Under the pieces are notes generated by a model that did no database searches, had not been told where the DNA came from, and saw only the letters and a program-made list of their open reading frames with translations. A stretch of 64,000 nt of DNA from Pseudomonadota bacterium (lineage in GTDB: Bacteria > Pseudomonadota > Alphaproteobacteria > Dongiales > Dongiaceae): the NCBI GenBank assembly GCA_021792365.1, contig JAJYUT010000003.1:558001-622000 (forward strand). Reading direction: 5' to 3'. Shown here piece by piece: positions 17,915-26,414 of the stretch (position 1 is its first letter; each line of letters starts with the position of its first letter). Position numbers and translations under genes: made by a program.

Positions 17915-18718
17915 ATGATCCCGCGCCTTTTCGTGGAGCATGCCCTTGCAATTGGCGCGACCGTCACGGCCGACGAGCGCGCGCATCATTATCTGCGCAA
18001 CGTGATGCGCCGCGCGGCGGACGATGCGCTGGTGCTGTTCAATGGACGCGACGGCGAGTTCGAAGCGGAGATCACCGCGATCGACAAGCGCAAGGCGGAG
18101 ATCAGGGTCACGCGGCTGCGGCGCGCCCAGGACGGCGCGGCGGACATCACCCTCTGCTTCGCGCCGCTGAAGAAGGACGCGGTCGACTTCCTGGTCGAGA
18201 AGGCGACGGAATTGGGCGTTGCCGCCTTCCAGCCGGTGATCACGCGGCGAACGGTCGCAAGCCGCCTCAACCTGGAGCGGCTGCGCGCCAATGCCATCGA
18301 GGCGGCGGAGCAATCGGAGCGACTGACCGTCCCGGAGGTGCGCGCGCCGCTCGCCTTCGACGCGCTGCTGGAGGCTTGGCAGCCGAACCGGCATATGGTC
18401 CTGTGCGCGGAAGCCGGCCCTGCGGCGCCGATCGCGGATGCGTTCAAGGCACTCACGCGCGATGTGAGCCAACCTAACGCGTGGGCCATATTTTGCGGGC
18501 CTGAAGGGGGATTTCATGTGAGCGAGCTTGACCGGTTGCGCGATCTGCCCTTTGTTACCGCCGTCGGGCTTGGACCTCGTATCCTGCGGGCCGACACGGC
18601 GGCGCTCACCGCGCTCGCCGTCTTTCAAGCAATCCTGGGCGACGGCAAGCTGCGACCGCCGCATCCGATGGCGCCGATCGGCGGCGGGGTCGATCCCGGA
18701 GCCGGAGGCGGAGAGTAG
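17915..18718 (+). CDS. rsmE: 16S rRNA m3U1498 methyltransferase RsmE
   Basis: 267 residues. An N-terminal PUA-like domain (about 1-70, with RLFVEH and HHYLRNVMR) precedes a SPOUT knot domain ending in FCGPEGGF and LGPRILRADTAALTALA, the SAM-binding trefoil signature. It methylates U1498 of 16S rRNA in the assembled 30S subunit. It is divergent from ubiA and followed 8 bases later by gshA. Start ATG 17915; length normal. Confidence 0.96.
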   Translation: MIPRLFVEHALAIGATVTADERAHHYLRNVMRRAADDALVLFNGRDGEFEAEITAIDKRKAEIRVTRLRRAQDGAADITLCFAPLKKDAVDFLVEKATELGVAAFQPVITRRTVASRLNLERLRANAIEAAEQSERLTVPEVRAPLAFDALLEAWQPNRHMVLCAEAGPAAPIADAFKALTRDVSQPNAWAIFCGPEGGFHVSELDRLRDLPFVTAVGLGPRILRADTAALTALAVFQAILGDGKLRPPHPMAPIGGGVDPGAGGGE

Positions 18719-18726
18719 GAGCATCG

Positions 18727-20091
18727 ATGTCGGCACCACCCAACGCAGGCGGCGCACCGATCACCAGCAAGCGCCAGCTGGTCGAGTATTTCGAGGCGGG
18801 CTGCAAGCCGCGCGCCGATTGGCGCATCGGCACGGAGCACGAGAAGTTCGTGTTCGACCTCAAGACGCTTCGCACCGTCAGCTACGAGCAGCCCAACGGC
18901 ATCGCGGCGATTCTGCGCGGGCTGCAGCGCTTCGGCTGGCAGCCCATAGAGGAGCATGGCAACGTCATTGCGCTCAGCATGGAGGGCTGCAGCATCACGC
19001 TGGAGCCGGGCGGGCAGTTCGAGCTGTCCGGGGCGCCGCTGCGCTCCATCCACGAGACCTGCGCCGAAGTCGGCCGGCATCTGCAGCAGGTGAAGGAAGT
19101 CGGCGGCGAGCTGGGCGTTGGGCTGCTCGGCATGGGCATGAACCCGAAATGGCCGCGCGAGGACACGCCCTGGATGCCCAAGGGCCGCTACAAGATCATG
19201 CGCCAGCAGATGGAGCGCAAGGGCAAGCTCGGCATCGACATGATGATCCGCACCTGCACGGTGCAGACCAACCTCGATTTCGCCAGCGAAGCCGACATGG
19301 TGAAGAAGCTGCGCGTGTCGCTGGCCTTGCAGCCGGTCGCCACCGCCTTGTTTGCCGATTCGCCCTTCACCGACGGCAAGGCCAACGGCTTCATGAGCTA
19401 TCGCAGCCACATCTGGACCGACACCGATCCGGACCGCTGCGGCACCCTTCCCTTCGCATTCGAGAGCGGCATGGGCTTCGAGCGCTATGTCGACTACATG
19501 CTCGATGTGCCGATGTATTTCGTCTATCGCGACGGCGAGTATATCGATGCCGCCGGCCAGTCCTTCCGCGATTTCATGAACGGCAAGCTGCCCGCCCTGC
19601 CGGGCGAGATCCCGACCTTGGGCGACTGGTCGGATCACGTGACCACGGCTTTTCCGGAAGTGCGCCTGAAGCGCTATATCGAAATGCGCGGCGCCGATGG
19701 CGGGCCGTGGGACCGCTTGTGTGCCCTGCCCGCGTTGTGGGTCGGCCTGCTCTATGACGACCAGGCGCTGGACGCCGCCTGGGACCTGGTCAAGGACTGG
19801 AATGCGGAGGAGCACGCCATGCTGCGCGACGAGGTGCCGAAGCAGGCGCTGCACGTGCCGTTCCGGCATCGCAAGCTGCAGCACTGGGCGCTCGAGGTGA
19901 TCGCGATCGCGCGCGCCGGATTGCAGCGGCGCGCCGCGCTCGACCGGATCGGCGGCGATGAATCCGGGTTCCTCAACGTGCTGCAGGAAATCGCCGAAAG
20001 CGGCAAGTGCCCGGCCGAGGAGAAGCTCGAGCTTTATAACGGCCGCTGGAGCCGCAGCGTCGACCCGGTGTTCACGGAATTCGCCTACTGA
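18727..20091 (+). CDS. gshA: Glutamate-cysteine ligase GshA (alphaproteobacterial/plant type)
   Basis: 454 residues of the class shared by alphaproteobacteria and plants. Motifs include DWRIGTEHEKF, EPGGQFELSG and TCTVQTNLDF, involved in glutamate and Mg-ATP binding. It performs the first, rate-limiting step of glutathione synthesis in the cytoplasm. Start ATG 18727 lies 8 bases after rsmE, so the two are probably co-transcribed. gshB is not in the window. Confidence 0.95.
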   Translation: MSAPPNAGGAPITSKRQLVEYFEAGCKPRADWRIGTEHEKFVFDLKTLRTVSYEQPNGIAAILRGLQRFGWQPIEEHGNVIALSMEGCSITLEPGGQFELSGAPLRSIHETCAEVGRHLQQVKEVGGELGVGLLGMGMNPKWPREDTPWMPKGRYKIMRQQMERKGKLGIDMMIRTCTVQTNLDFASEADMVKKLRVSLALQPVATALFADSPFTDGKANGFMSYRSHIWTDTDPDRCGTLPFAFESGMGFERYVDYMLDVPMYFVYRDGEYIDAAGQSFRDFMNGKLPALPGEIPTLGDWSDHVTTAFPEVRLKRYIEMRGADGGPWDRLCALPALWVGLLYDDQALDAAWDLVKDWNAEEHAMLRDEVPKQALHVPFRHRKLQHWALEVIAIARAGLQRRAALDRIGGDESGFLNVLQEIAESGKCPAEEKLELYNGRWSRSVDPVFTEFAY

Positions 20092-20099
20092 ACTCAGAG

Positions 20100-20152
20100 G
20101 TCGGAAGTCGGAAGCCAGACGGCCGAGCATGGGGTAAGATCGGACTTCCGAC
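20100..20152. repeat. Inverted repeat between gshA and the hydrolase gene
   Basis: GTCGGAAGTC (20100-20109) pairs with GACTTCCGAC (20143-20152). The overlapping copy GTCGGAAG at 20107-20114 could pair with the same right arm, so two mutually exclusive hairpins are possible. It may be a terminator, an attenuator or a repeat relic. Confidence 0.4.
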
Positions 20153-20169
20153 GTGTGAAGCGGAGGACC

Positions 20170-20967
20170 ATGCGCGTCACGGTCAACGGCATTGATCTGG
20201 CTTGCCAGGTGGATGGGCCCGACGACAAGCCGGTCCTCGTCCTCTCTCACACCCTGGCGACCAGCCGTGCGATGTGGCGGCGGCAGATCCCGCACTTCGC
20301 CCAGCGCTATCGGGTGGTCAGCTACGACATGCGCGGCCACGGCGAGAGCGCCGCACCGGATCATCCCTACAGCATCGAGATGCTGGGCGACGACGTGATC
20401 GGCCTGCTTGACGGCCTCGGGATCGCGAGGCCGGCCGTCTTCCTCGGCATCTCCATCGGCGGCATGATCGGCCAGGCCCTGGCACTGCGCCACCCCAGGC
20501 GCTTCCGGGCCATCATCCTCGCCAACACGGTAAGCCGCACCGCGCCCGAGGGCGCGGCGATGTGGGAGCAACGCATCGAGGCCATCCGCAAGGACGGCGT
20601 CGAGGGCCAGGTCCAGTCGACACTGGAACGCTGGCTGTCGCCCGAATTCCGCGCGCGCGAACCGGAGACCACCCAATGGGTCGCGGACATGATCCGCGCC
20701 ACGCCGGCCGCCGGCATGATCGGCTGCGCCAGGGCCATCCAGAAGCTGGACTACACCAATCGGCTTGCTCAGGTCACGCTGCCGGCCCTCGTCATCGCCG
20801 GCGAGCAGGATCCTGGTGCGTCGGTCGCCGCATCGCAGGCGATTCATGAGCGGATCAAGGGCTCTCGCCTCGAGATCATGCCCGACTGCCGGCATCAGAC
20901 GCCGATCGAGGCGCCCGACCGGTTCAACCGGATCGTCGACGAATTTCTCGCGCGGCTGGGATCGTGA
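20170..20967 (+). CDS. Alpha/beta hydrolase, 3-oxoadipate enol-lactonase-like
   Basis: 265 residues. The nucleophile elbow is GISIGG with Ser95; the oxyanion region is LSHTLATSRAMW near residues 25-37; later GEQDPGASV and a C-terminal His in CRHQTPIEAPDRF complete a plausible triad. The fold resembles PcaD, but no protocatechuate genes are nearby, so the substrate is open. Start ATG 20170 has GGAGG 4 bases upstream; a GTG at 20155 is in frame. Its TGA overlaps the next ATG (TGATG). Confidence 0.83.
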   Translation: MRVTVNGIDLACQVDGPDDKPVLVLSHTLATSRAMWRRQIPHFAQRYRVVSYDMRGHGESAAPDHPYSIEMLGDDVIGLLDGLGIARPAVFLGISIGGMIGQALALRHPRRFRAIILANTVSRTAPEGAAMWEQRIEAIRKDGVEGQVQSTLERWLSPEFRAREPETTQWVADMIRATPAAGMIGCARAIQKLDYTNRLAQVTLPALVIAGEQDPGASVAASQAIHERIKGSRLEIMPDCRHQTPIEAPDRFNRIVDEFLARLGS

Positions 20968-21806
20968 TGGACTGCCCGCTTGCGATGATCCGGCGCCGCT
21001 TTGCCGAAGAGATCGCAAGGCAGCGCAAGATCACGGACCAGCGGCTGATCGATACCTTCGCCAGCGTGCCGCGCGAGCGATTCCTGGGCCCCGGGCCATG
21101 GCACGTTCTTGGTGACGCGCCGGACTACTTCCTGACCGATGGCGATGACCCGGCACTGATCTATATCGATGCGGCGATTGCGCTGGATGCCAGACGAGGC
21201 ATCAACAATGGCCAGCCCGGTCTCCACATGGGAATGCTTGCGAGACTCAAACCACGGCCAGGCGATCACATCGTTCAGATCGGCGTGGGCGGCGGATACT
21301 ACACCGCCATCATCGCGCAACTCGTGCAGCCCGGCGGGCGTGTCACAGCCATTGAGTATGATGCCGAGTTGGCGCAACGGGCAACCGAGAACCTGGCCGA
21401 GGAACCGGCAGCCCGCGTCGTTTGCGCCGATGGCACGAAACATGACTTCGATCCGGCGGACGGAATCTATGTCAATGCCGGCGCCACCCGCCCAAGTCCG
21501 CTCTGGCTCGACAAGCTGAAGATCGGCAGCCGCCTCATCATGATTCTGACGACCGATGATCATGACGGCCAGATCCTGGGCATCGGACGCCTGTCAACCG
21601 GCTACGCTGCCCGGTTGCTGGGGCCGTGCGGATTCATCCATTGCATCAACGCACGAGACCCTGCGAGCGAGGCTGCGCTGTCGGCCGCGCTGGGGAGAGG
21701 CAATATGGACTCCGTTCAATCCCTGCGCCGCGATGCGCACGAACCGGACGAGGCCTGCTGGATGCATTGCGACGGCTTCTGCCTGTCGCGGCAGGAGCCG
21801 ATGTAG
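20967..21806 (+). CDS. Protein-L-isoaspartate O-methyltransferase-like protein
   Basis: 279 residues, class I SAM methyltransferase. The N-terminal MIRRRFAEEIARQRKITDQR and VPRERFLGPG match the PCMT family; motif I is VQIGVGGGYYTAIIA, a Gly-rich variant of the usual EIGTGSGY. The C-terminal 60 residues with three cysteines are not standard for PCMT. It may repair isoaspartyl residues, or act on another substrate. Start ATG 20967 overlaps the hydrolase stop; GTG 20964 is an alternative. Confidence 0.72.
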   Translation: MDCPLAMIRRRFAEEIARQRKITDQRLIDTFASVPRERFLGPGPWHVLGDAPDYFLTDGDDPALIYIDAAIALDARRGINNGQPGLHMGMLARLKPRPGDHIVQIGVGGGYYTAIIAQLVQPGGRVTAIEYDAELAQRATENLAEEPAARVVCADGTKHDFDPADGIYVNAGATRPSPLWLDKLKIGSRLIMILTTDDHDGQILGIGRLSTGYAARLLGPCGFIHCINARDPASEAALSAALGRGNMDSVQSLRRDAHEPDEACWMHCDGFCLSRQEPM

Positions 21807-21903
21807 AAGGAGCGGCTGCGATCGAGCCAGGACCGGTCCGTCAGCACCCGGTGAAGCTCGATCGCGCCGCCCATCGGGAGCGCGCCCGGCGCTGCTCTCC
21901 GAT

Positions 21904-22359
21904 TCAGTCCGAATCAGACTTCCTGCCGAAGCGATCCTTGGACCACTGATCGGCCATTTCCCGCCGCACGTCCGGCGGCAGCTTCTGCGCGATTTCCACC
22001 ATCACCTGGAGGCCGAACTGCCGCATCGCCTGGCTCCGCTGCGACAGCTCGGCCAAGGCCTGGTCAAGCTGCGCCTGGTCGATGGTGTCCGCCTTCAGCA
22101 CGTCCGCCACCTTCATGCGGGCCTGCCGGATCGCGTCGAGATGAGTGTCGAATTCCGGCTTGTGGGACTCGAACACCTGCTTCATCAGCGGACGCGCCTC
22201 CTCCGGCACGCCCATCATCATCGGGCCGCCGAAGAAGCGGTGGCGCGGCCCGTCGTGCCAGCGCTCGCCCAGCGTCATCCCGGCGAGCAGCAGGTTGACG
22301 CACAGCGACGCGATCAGCGCGACCACGACCACCGTCCCGGTGCGACCGGTCAAAGTCAT
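21904..22359 (-). CDS. Periplasmic heavy-metal sensor (CnrX/ZraP-like)
   Basis: 151 residues. An N-terminal membrane segment (about 9-28) anchors a periplasmic all-helical domain with His/Met-rich stretch HDGPRHRFFGGPMMMG, then ESHKPEFDTHLDAIR and a heptad-like Gln-rich helix. This is the CnrX/RcnX/ZraP-type sensor fold. In CnrYXH of Cupriavidus, CnrX senses Co/Ni and frees the sigma factor from the anti-sigma CnrY; the same three roles are encoded here in a row. Start ATG 22359 overlaps the anti-sigma stop. The metal or signal is unknown. Confidence 0.75.
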   Translation of the reverse strand: MTLTGRTGTVVVVALIASLCVNLLLAGMTLGERWHDGPRHRFFGGPMMMGVPEEARPLMKQVFESHKPEFDTHLDAIRQARMKVADVLKADTIDQAQLDQALAELSQRSQAMRQFGLQVMVEIAQKLPPDVRREMADQWSKDRFGRKSDSD

Positions 22360-22685
22360 TGCAGGTCTCCTATCGTGGTCGGCACGCTGGGGAACACCAG
22401 CGACACCAGCTCCTCGTTCGTGGCGACGGCGGCGACATCCGTAGTCTCGACGGCCCCGCTGGAGCCCAGCCAGAAGCCGATCGCCAGCGAGGCGAAGGCG
22501 GCGGTCATGCTGGCCGCCCAGGGCGCCGATACGCCATCCAGCCAGCGTCGCCAAAAGGGCGCCGGCCGCGCGTCGCGCGGATGCTCCAGCGGGATGCGCG
22601 CGATCCGCCGCTGCAGGTCCGCAGGCGCGGCGCGCGGCGCCATCCTTTGCTCCAACTGTCGCTCGAACAGGTCTCGTTCCGTCAT
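22356..22685 (-). CDS. Putative membrane anti-sigma factor
   Basis: 109 residues with a cytoplasmic basic region (about 1-50), one membrane helix (about 56-75) and a short periplasmic tail. No named domain is recognised; the role is inferred from its place directly between the ECF sigma gene and the CnrX-like sensor and from its topology, like CnrY. Start ATG 22685 overlaps the sigma stop (ATGA); an in-frame ATG at 22697 exists but lacks a ribosome site. Stop overlaps the sensor start. Confidence 0.7.
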   Translation of the reverse strand: MTERDLFERQLEQRMAPRAAPADLQRRIARIPLEHPRDARPAPFWRRWLDGVSAPWAASMTAAFASLAIGFWLGSSGAVETTDVAAVATNEELVSLVFPSVPTTIGDLQ

Positions 22686-23308
22686 GGCTGCATCCATCCT
22701 TGCCCGGCGAGGTGATCGCGCAACTCGCGCTTGGCGCGCACCAGCAGGGCTTCAAACGCCTTGACCGATATATCCATCGCCTCGGCCGCTTCGGAGTTGC
22801 GCAGGCCGGCGGTGTAGGTCAGCACGATCGCCGCGCGCTGCCGCTCCGGCAGCATGGCCACCGCTTGATCCAGCGCCCGGTTCCGCTCCGCCTCCAGGAG
22901 ATCATCCTCGGCATTCGCATCCGGATCCCGCGGCTCCTCGATCGAATCGAGATCGGCGCCTTTCGGCCGCCGCTTCAGGTCCAGGCAACGGTTGACGACC
23001 ACGCGATAGAGCCAGGTCGAGAACTGCGCCTGGCCCGGCCGCCAGGATTCCGGCTTCGTCCACAGCCGCAGGAAGACGTCCTGCACCACGTCCTCCGCAT
23101 CGGCGCGGCTGCCGGTCATGCGCAGGGCCGCGCCGTAGGCGCGATCGAGATGGCGCCGCGACAACCGGTCGAACGCTCCGCGGTCGCCGTGCGCGATTGC
23201 CTGCAACAGCTCTGCGTCGCCATCGACCAGTTCCGCCGCTTGCACGCTTCGCGCCCCTGCCGCTGTCGCCAACGCCATCTCTTGTATCACGATCGCCCGC
23301 GCCGTCAT
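22682..23308 (-). CDS. ECF family RNA polymerase sigma factor
   Basis: 208 residues. Sigma region 2 (AYGAALRMTGSRADAEDVVQDVFLRLW, about residues 57-84) and region 4 (MLPERQRAAIVLTY...EAMDISVKAFEALLVRAKRELR) are complete, and no region 3 lies between them, as in ECF factors. It should direct transcription of an envelope or metal stress regulon and probably its own operon. It follows the EF-hand gene by 21 bases and overlaps the anti-sigma gene. Confidence 0.92.
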   Translation of the reverse strand: MTARAIVIQEMALATAAGARSVQAAELVDGDAELLQAIAHGDRGAFDRLSRRHLDRAYGAALRMTGSRADAEDVVQDVFLRLWTKPESWRPGQAQFSTWLYRVVVNRCLDLKRRPKGADLDSIEEPRDPDANAEDDLLEAERNRALDQAVAMLPERQRAAIVLTYTAGLRNSEAAEAMDISVKAFEALLVRAKRELRDHLAGQGWMQP

Positions 23309-23329
23309 GGCGCGACGCCCCCTTCTGCG

Positions 23330-23815
23330 TTACTGCGCCGGCGCCTCGCCGCCTTCCGGAGCGACCTGCGCCGGCTTGTGACGCTTCGGCAGCTCTTCCT
23401 TGGCGATCATGCCGTCGCCGTTGTCGTCGAGCCTGGCGAACATCCTGTCGCCGGCCGCCGCGAACTCGGCGTTCGTGATCTTGCCGTCACCGTCGGTGTC
23501 GAGCCGTTTCATGAAGCCGCCGTGCTTCCTCTTGCCATCGACATCGGCCTCGCTCTTTTCCGGCTTGTTCATGCGCTGGTGCCAGGCCTCGCGCGCCTTG
23601 TCGATCTCCGCCTGGTCGACCGCGCCGTCGGCGTTGGCATCGAGCTTGCCGAACATGGCGGTCTGGCCGGCGGCGAATTCGTCCTTGCTCACGAAGCCGT
23701 CGCTGTTGCTGTCCGCGCGATCGAACAGGCCGGGGCCTCTCTCAGCCAAGGCCGCGCCGCTCAGGGCGGTCAGGCCAAGCGCGGCGGAGAGGGCGAGTGC
23801 AAAACTTCTACGCAT
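23330..23815 (-). CDS. Exported four-EF-hand calcium-binding protein
   Basis: 161 residues with a signal peptide (cleavage likely after ALA near residue 24). Four canonical 12-residue EF loops are intact: 35-46 (DSNSDGFVSKDE), 59-70, 106-117 and 130-141, each with Asp at 1, 3 and 5 and Glu at 12. A Lys/His-rich linker lies at about 85-100. It should bind Ca2+ in the periplasm. It is the first gene of the EF-hand, sigma, anti-sigma, sensor row, suggesting it is a target or a sensing partner of the sigma module. The SD AAGGAA precedes the ATG. Confidence 0.9.
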   Translation of the reverse strand: MRRSFALALSAALGLTALSGAALAERGPGLFDRADSNSDGFVSKDEFAAGQTAMFGKLDANADGAVDQAEIDKAREAWHQRMNKPEKSEADVDGKRKHGGFMKRLDTDGDGKITNAEFAAAGDRMFARLDDNGDGMIAKEELPKRHKPAQVAPEGGEAPAQ

Positions 23816-23909
23816 GTGGGTTCCTTTTGGCTGGGGGTCGATAGCGACCCTATGCCAGTTCTAACGAGCCTGGAGAGGAAACCCTGCGAATGCAGCTAAT
23901 TAATTGCTA

Positions 23910-24272
23910 TTACTGGATTTCTTCGGGACTGAGACGGCCATCCCCGTCCAGATCGAGCTGGCTGAACACCCGGGCGCCGGAAACCAGGAATTCCGAGTAG
24001 GTGCACAGCCCGTCGCCATCCTCGTCCCAGCATTCGAACAGGCCGGATTGGGATGCGCCCATCGCGCCCAGCAGTTCCTCGTTCGACAGCGCGAAATCGC
24101 CGTCGTGGTCGGCGGACTGGAAGAAGCTGTCCCGCGCGGTTTCCAGATCGAGCACGCTCATGCCGCCGAAAGACTGCGCCGCTGCGTGCGGCACGATCGC
24201 CGGCGCAGTACAGGCAAGAACCAGCGCCGCGACCAAGACCCGCGGCACGCTCCTGATGTGCTTGAGCGCCAT
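23910..24272 (-). CDS. Exported three-EF-hand protein with cysteines at one loop
   Basis: 120 residues with an N-terminal signal; cleavage after HAAA near residue 32 is likely, although VLAC (Cys21) is a weak lipobox. EF loops lie at 55-66 (DHDGDFALSNEE), 83-94 (DEDGDGLCTYSE) and 107-118 (DLDGDGRLSPEE). Cys81 and Cys90 flank the start and position 8 of loop 2, so a disulfide could gate calcium binding there. Start ATG 24272 follows AGAGGATGAT. It lies between accA and the EF-hand/sigma row on the same strand and may belong to the same response. Confidence 0.85.
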   Translation of the reverse strand: MALKHIRSVPRVLVAALVLACTAPAIVPHAAAQSFGGMSVLDLETARDSFFQSADHDGDFALSNEELLGAMGASQSGLFECWDEDGDGLCTYSEFLVSGARVFSQLDLDGDGRLSPEEIQ

Positions 24273-24319
24273 ATCATCCTCTGCCTCGCTGTTACGACGA
24301 TGGGGCAAAGCTTCAAGCC

Positions 24320-25279
24320 TCATGCGCTGAGCCCACGCCGCCCCATTTCCAGGAACTTGTCGCGGCGCGATTCGCGCAGCGTCGTGCCGTCCTGGTTCGA
24401 CATCGAGTGTAGCGCACGCTCGACAGCATCGCCTAGCGCGGCGATCGCCTGTTCCTTGGCGCGGTGTGAGCCGCCGAGCGGCTCGGGCACGATCTCGTCG
24501 ATCACGCCGAGCGCCTTGAGGTCGGCGGCGGTCAGCTTCAAGGCCTCGGCCGCTTCCTGTGCGTTGGTCGCGCTGCGCCAGAGAATCGACGCGCAGCCTT
24601 CCGGCGAGATGACCGAATAGACCGAGTGCTCCAGCATGATGATGTAATTCGCGGCGGCAAGCGCGATCGCGCCGCCGCTGCCGCCTTCGCCGATGATGGC
24701 GGAGACAAACGGCGCCTTCACCTTGAGGCAGGCCTCGATCGAGCGGGCGATCGCCTCGGCCTGGCCGCGCGCTTCCGCATCGACGCCGGGATAGGCGCCG
24801 GGGGTGTCGACAAGCGTCACCACCGGCAGCGCGAAGCGATCGGCCAACTCCATCAGGCGCACCGCCTTGCGATAGCCTTCCGGCTTGGCCATGCCGAAAT
24901 TGTGCTTCACGCGCGTGGTGGTATCGGCGCCCTTCTCGTGCCCCATGATGACGACGGGCGTGCCACGGAACCGGCCGAGCCCGCCCTGGATCGCCTTGTC
25001 GTCGGCGAACGAGCGATCGCCTGCCAGCGGCACGAAATCCTCGACCAGGGCATCGACATAGTCGAAGAAATGCGGACGCTCCGGGTGGCGCGCGACCTGC
25101 GTCTTCTGCCACGCCGTGAGCTTGGAATAGGTCTGCCGCAGCAGCTTGTCGGCCTTGCCCTGCAGACGCGAGATCTCTTCCGCGATGTTCATGTCATCTG
25201 CGTTCGACAGATGCCGAAGCTCGGCGATCTTGCCTTCGAGCTCCGCGATCGGCTTTTCGAAATCGAGAAAGGTTGGCAT
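24320..25279 (-). CDS. accA: Acetyl-CoA carboxylase carboxyltransferase subunit alpha
   Basis: 319 residues, the usual AccA length. It starts with [18 protein letters not shown] and contains the crotonase-fold carboxyltransferase core ([43 protein letters not shown]). With AccD it transfers the carboxyl group from carboxybiotin to acetyl-CoA, the first step of fatty acid synthesis. The bio genes 30 kb away supply its cofactor. It lies 23 bases after the malyl-CoA lyase-like gene. Confidence 0.97.
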   Translation of the reverse strand: MPTFLDFEKPIAELEGKIAELRHLSNADDMNIAEEISRLQGKADKLLRQTYSKLTAWQKTQVARHPERPHFFDYVDALVEDFVPLAGDRSFADDKAIQGGLGRFRGTPVVIMGHEKGADTTTRVKHNFGMAKPEGYRKAVRLMELADRFALPVVTLVDTPGAYPGVDAEARGQAEAIARSIEACLKVKAPFVSAIIGEGGSGGAIALAAANYIIMLEHSVYSVISPEGCASILWRSATNAQEAAEALKLTAADLKALGVIDEIVPEPLGGSHRAKEQAIAALGDAVERALHSMSNQDGTTLRESRRDKFLEMGRRGLSA

Positions 25280-25302
25280 GAAATGCGCCCAGGCTGCCGA
25301 TC

Positions 25303-26283
25303 TCAGTGCGCGCCGGAGATCTGCTGCGCCTTGGCGACCAGAACCTCCGCTTGGCGGATCGATGCCAAGTCGATCAGGCGGCCGTCAAGCGCCACCGCGC
25401 CGCGGCCCTCCTTCTGCGCCTGGGCCATCGCCTCCAGGATGCGACGCGCCTTGGTCACTTCCGCGTCGCTCGGGCTGAAGAGCTCGTTCGCGAGCGCGAC
25501 CTGGCTGGGATGGATCGCCCACTTGCCTTCGCAGCCGAGAACCCCGGCGCGATCGCCGGCCGCGCGATAGCCGTCGGGATCGGAGAAATCGCCGAACGGG
25601 CCGTCGATGGGCCGCAGGCCGTTGGCGCGCGCGGCCACCACCATGCGCGCGATGGCATAGTGCCACATGTCGCCCCAATGCGTGTCGCGGTTGCCGGCAT
25701 CGTCCTTGTCGGTGAGGACCGCGTAGCTGGGATTGGCGCCGCCGATATTGGTGGTGCGCGCCTTGGTGGAAGCGGCGTAATCCGCGACGCCAAAATGCAG
25801 GCTCTCATTGCGCTTCGAGGCGGCGGCGATCTCGTGCACGTTCTGCATGCCGAGCGCGGTTTCGATGATCATCTCGAAGCCGATGCGCTTCTTGCGGCCG
25901 ACGGCCGCCTCGCATTGCGTGACCAGCATGTCTACGGCGTAGACATCGGAGGCCGTGCCGACCTTCGGGATCATGATGAGGTCGAGGCGCTCACCGCTCT
26001 GCTCGATCACGTCGACCACGTCGCGGTACATGTAGTGCGTATCGAGGCCGTTGATGCGCACCGACAGGGTCTTGTTGCCCCAGTCGATGTCGCGCAAGGC
26101 CTGGATGATGTTCTTGCGCGCCTGCGGCTTGTCATCCGGCGCGACCGCGTCCTCGAGGTCGAGGAAAACCACGTCGGCCGCGGATTTGGCGGCCTTCTCG
26201 AACAATTGCGGCTGGGAACCGGGGACCGCCAGCTCGCTGCGATTCAACCGGGCCGGCGCCTGCTCGATGATCTTGAAGCTCAT
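25303..26283 (-). CDS. HpcH/HpaI aldolase family, L-malyl-CoA/beta-methylmalyl-CoA lyase-like
   Basis: 326 residues. The CitE-like barrel shows [33 protein letters not shown] and [15 protein letters not shown]. It is recognisably close in sequence and length (318) to Mcl1 of Rhodobacter sphaeroides, including the DGPFGDFSD stretch. Mcl1 cleaves malyl-CoA and beta-methylmalyl-CoA in the ethylmalonyl-CoA and 3-hydroxypropionate pathways. Placement before accA is consistent with acetyl-CoA metabolism. Other CitE-like lyases cannot be fully excluded. Confidence 0.85.
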   Translation of the reverse strand: MSFKIIEQAPARLNRSELAVPGSQPQLFEKAAKSAADVVFLDLEDAVAPDDKPQARKNIIQALRDIDWGNKTLSVRINGLDTHYMYRDVVDVIEQSGERLDLIMIPKVGTASDVYAVDMLVTQCEAAVGRKKRIGFEMIIETALGMQNVHEIAAASKRNESLHFGVADYAASTKARTTNIGGANPSYAVLTDKDDAGNRDTHWGDMWHYAIARMVVAARANGLRPIDGPFGDFSDPDGYRAAGDRAGVLGCEGKWAIHPSQVALANELFSPSDAEVTKARRILEAMAQAQKEGRGAVALDGRLIDLASIRQAEVLVAKAQQISGAH

Positions 26284-26414
26284 GGGGTCCCCAAAATGGT
26301 TAAGGCGGCCGGGATGGGCGGCCCGGCCCGCATCGTTAACGTATCCGCAGGTTTATTGGCGGCCCAAGGGCAACCTGTCAATCCCGCCAACCAAGAGACG
26401 CCATTCCGGCCGCC

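Noticed and set aside
18625-21018. 797-codon minus-strand open frame across rsmE, gshA and the hydrolase gene
   Set aside because: No recognisable domain and it lies opposite three well-supported genes; a GC-driven shadow.
23816-23909. GGGTTTCC...CGTTAG as an ECF promoter ahead of the EF-hand/sigma row
   Set aside because: The spacing between the two elements is about 10 bases, too short for an ECF -35/-10 pair.
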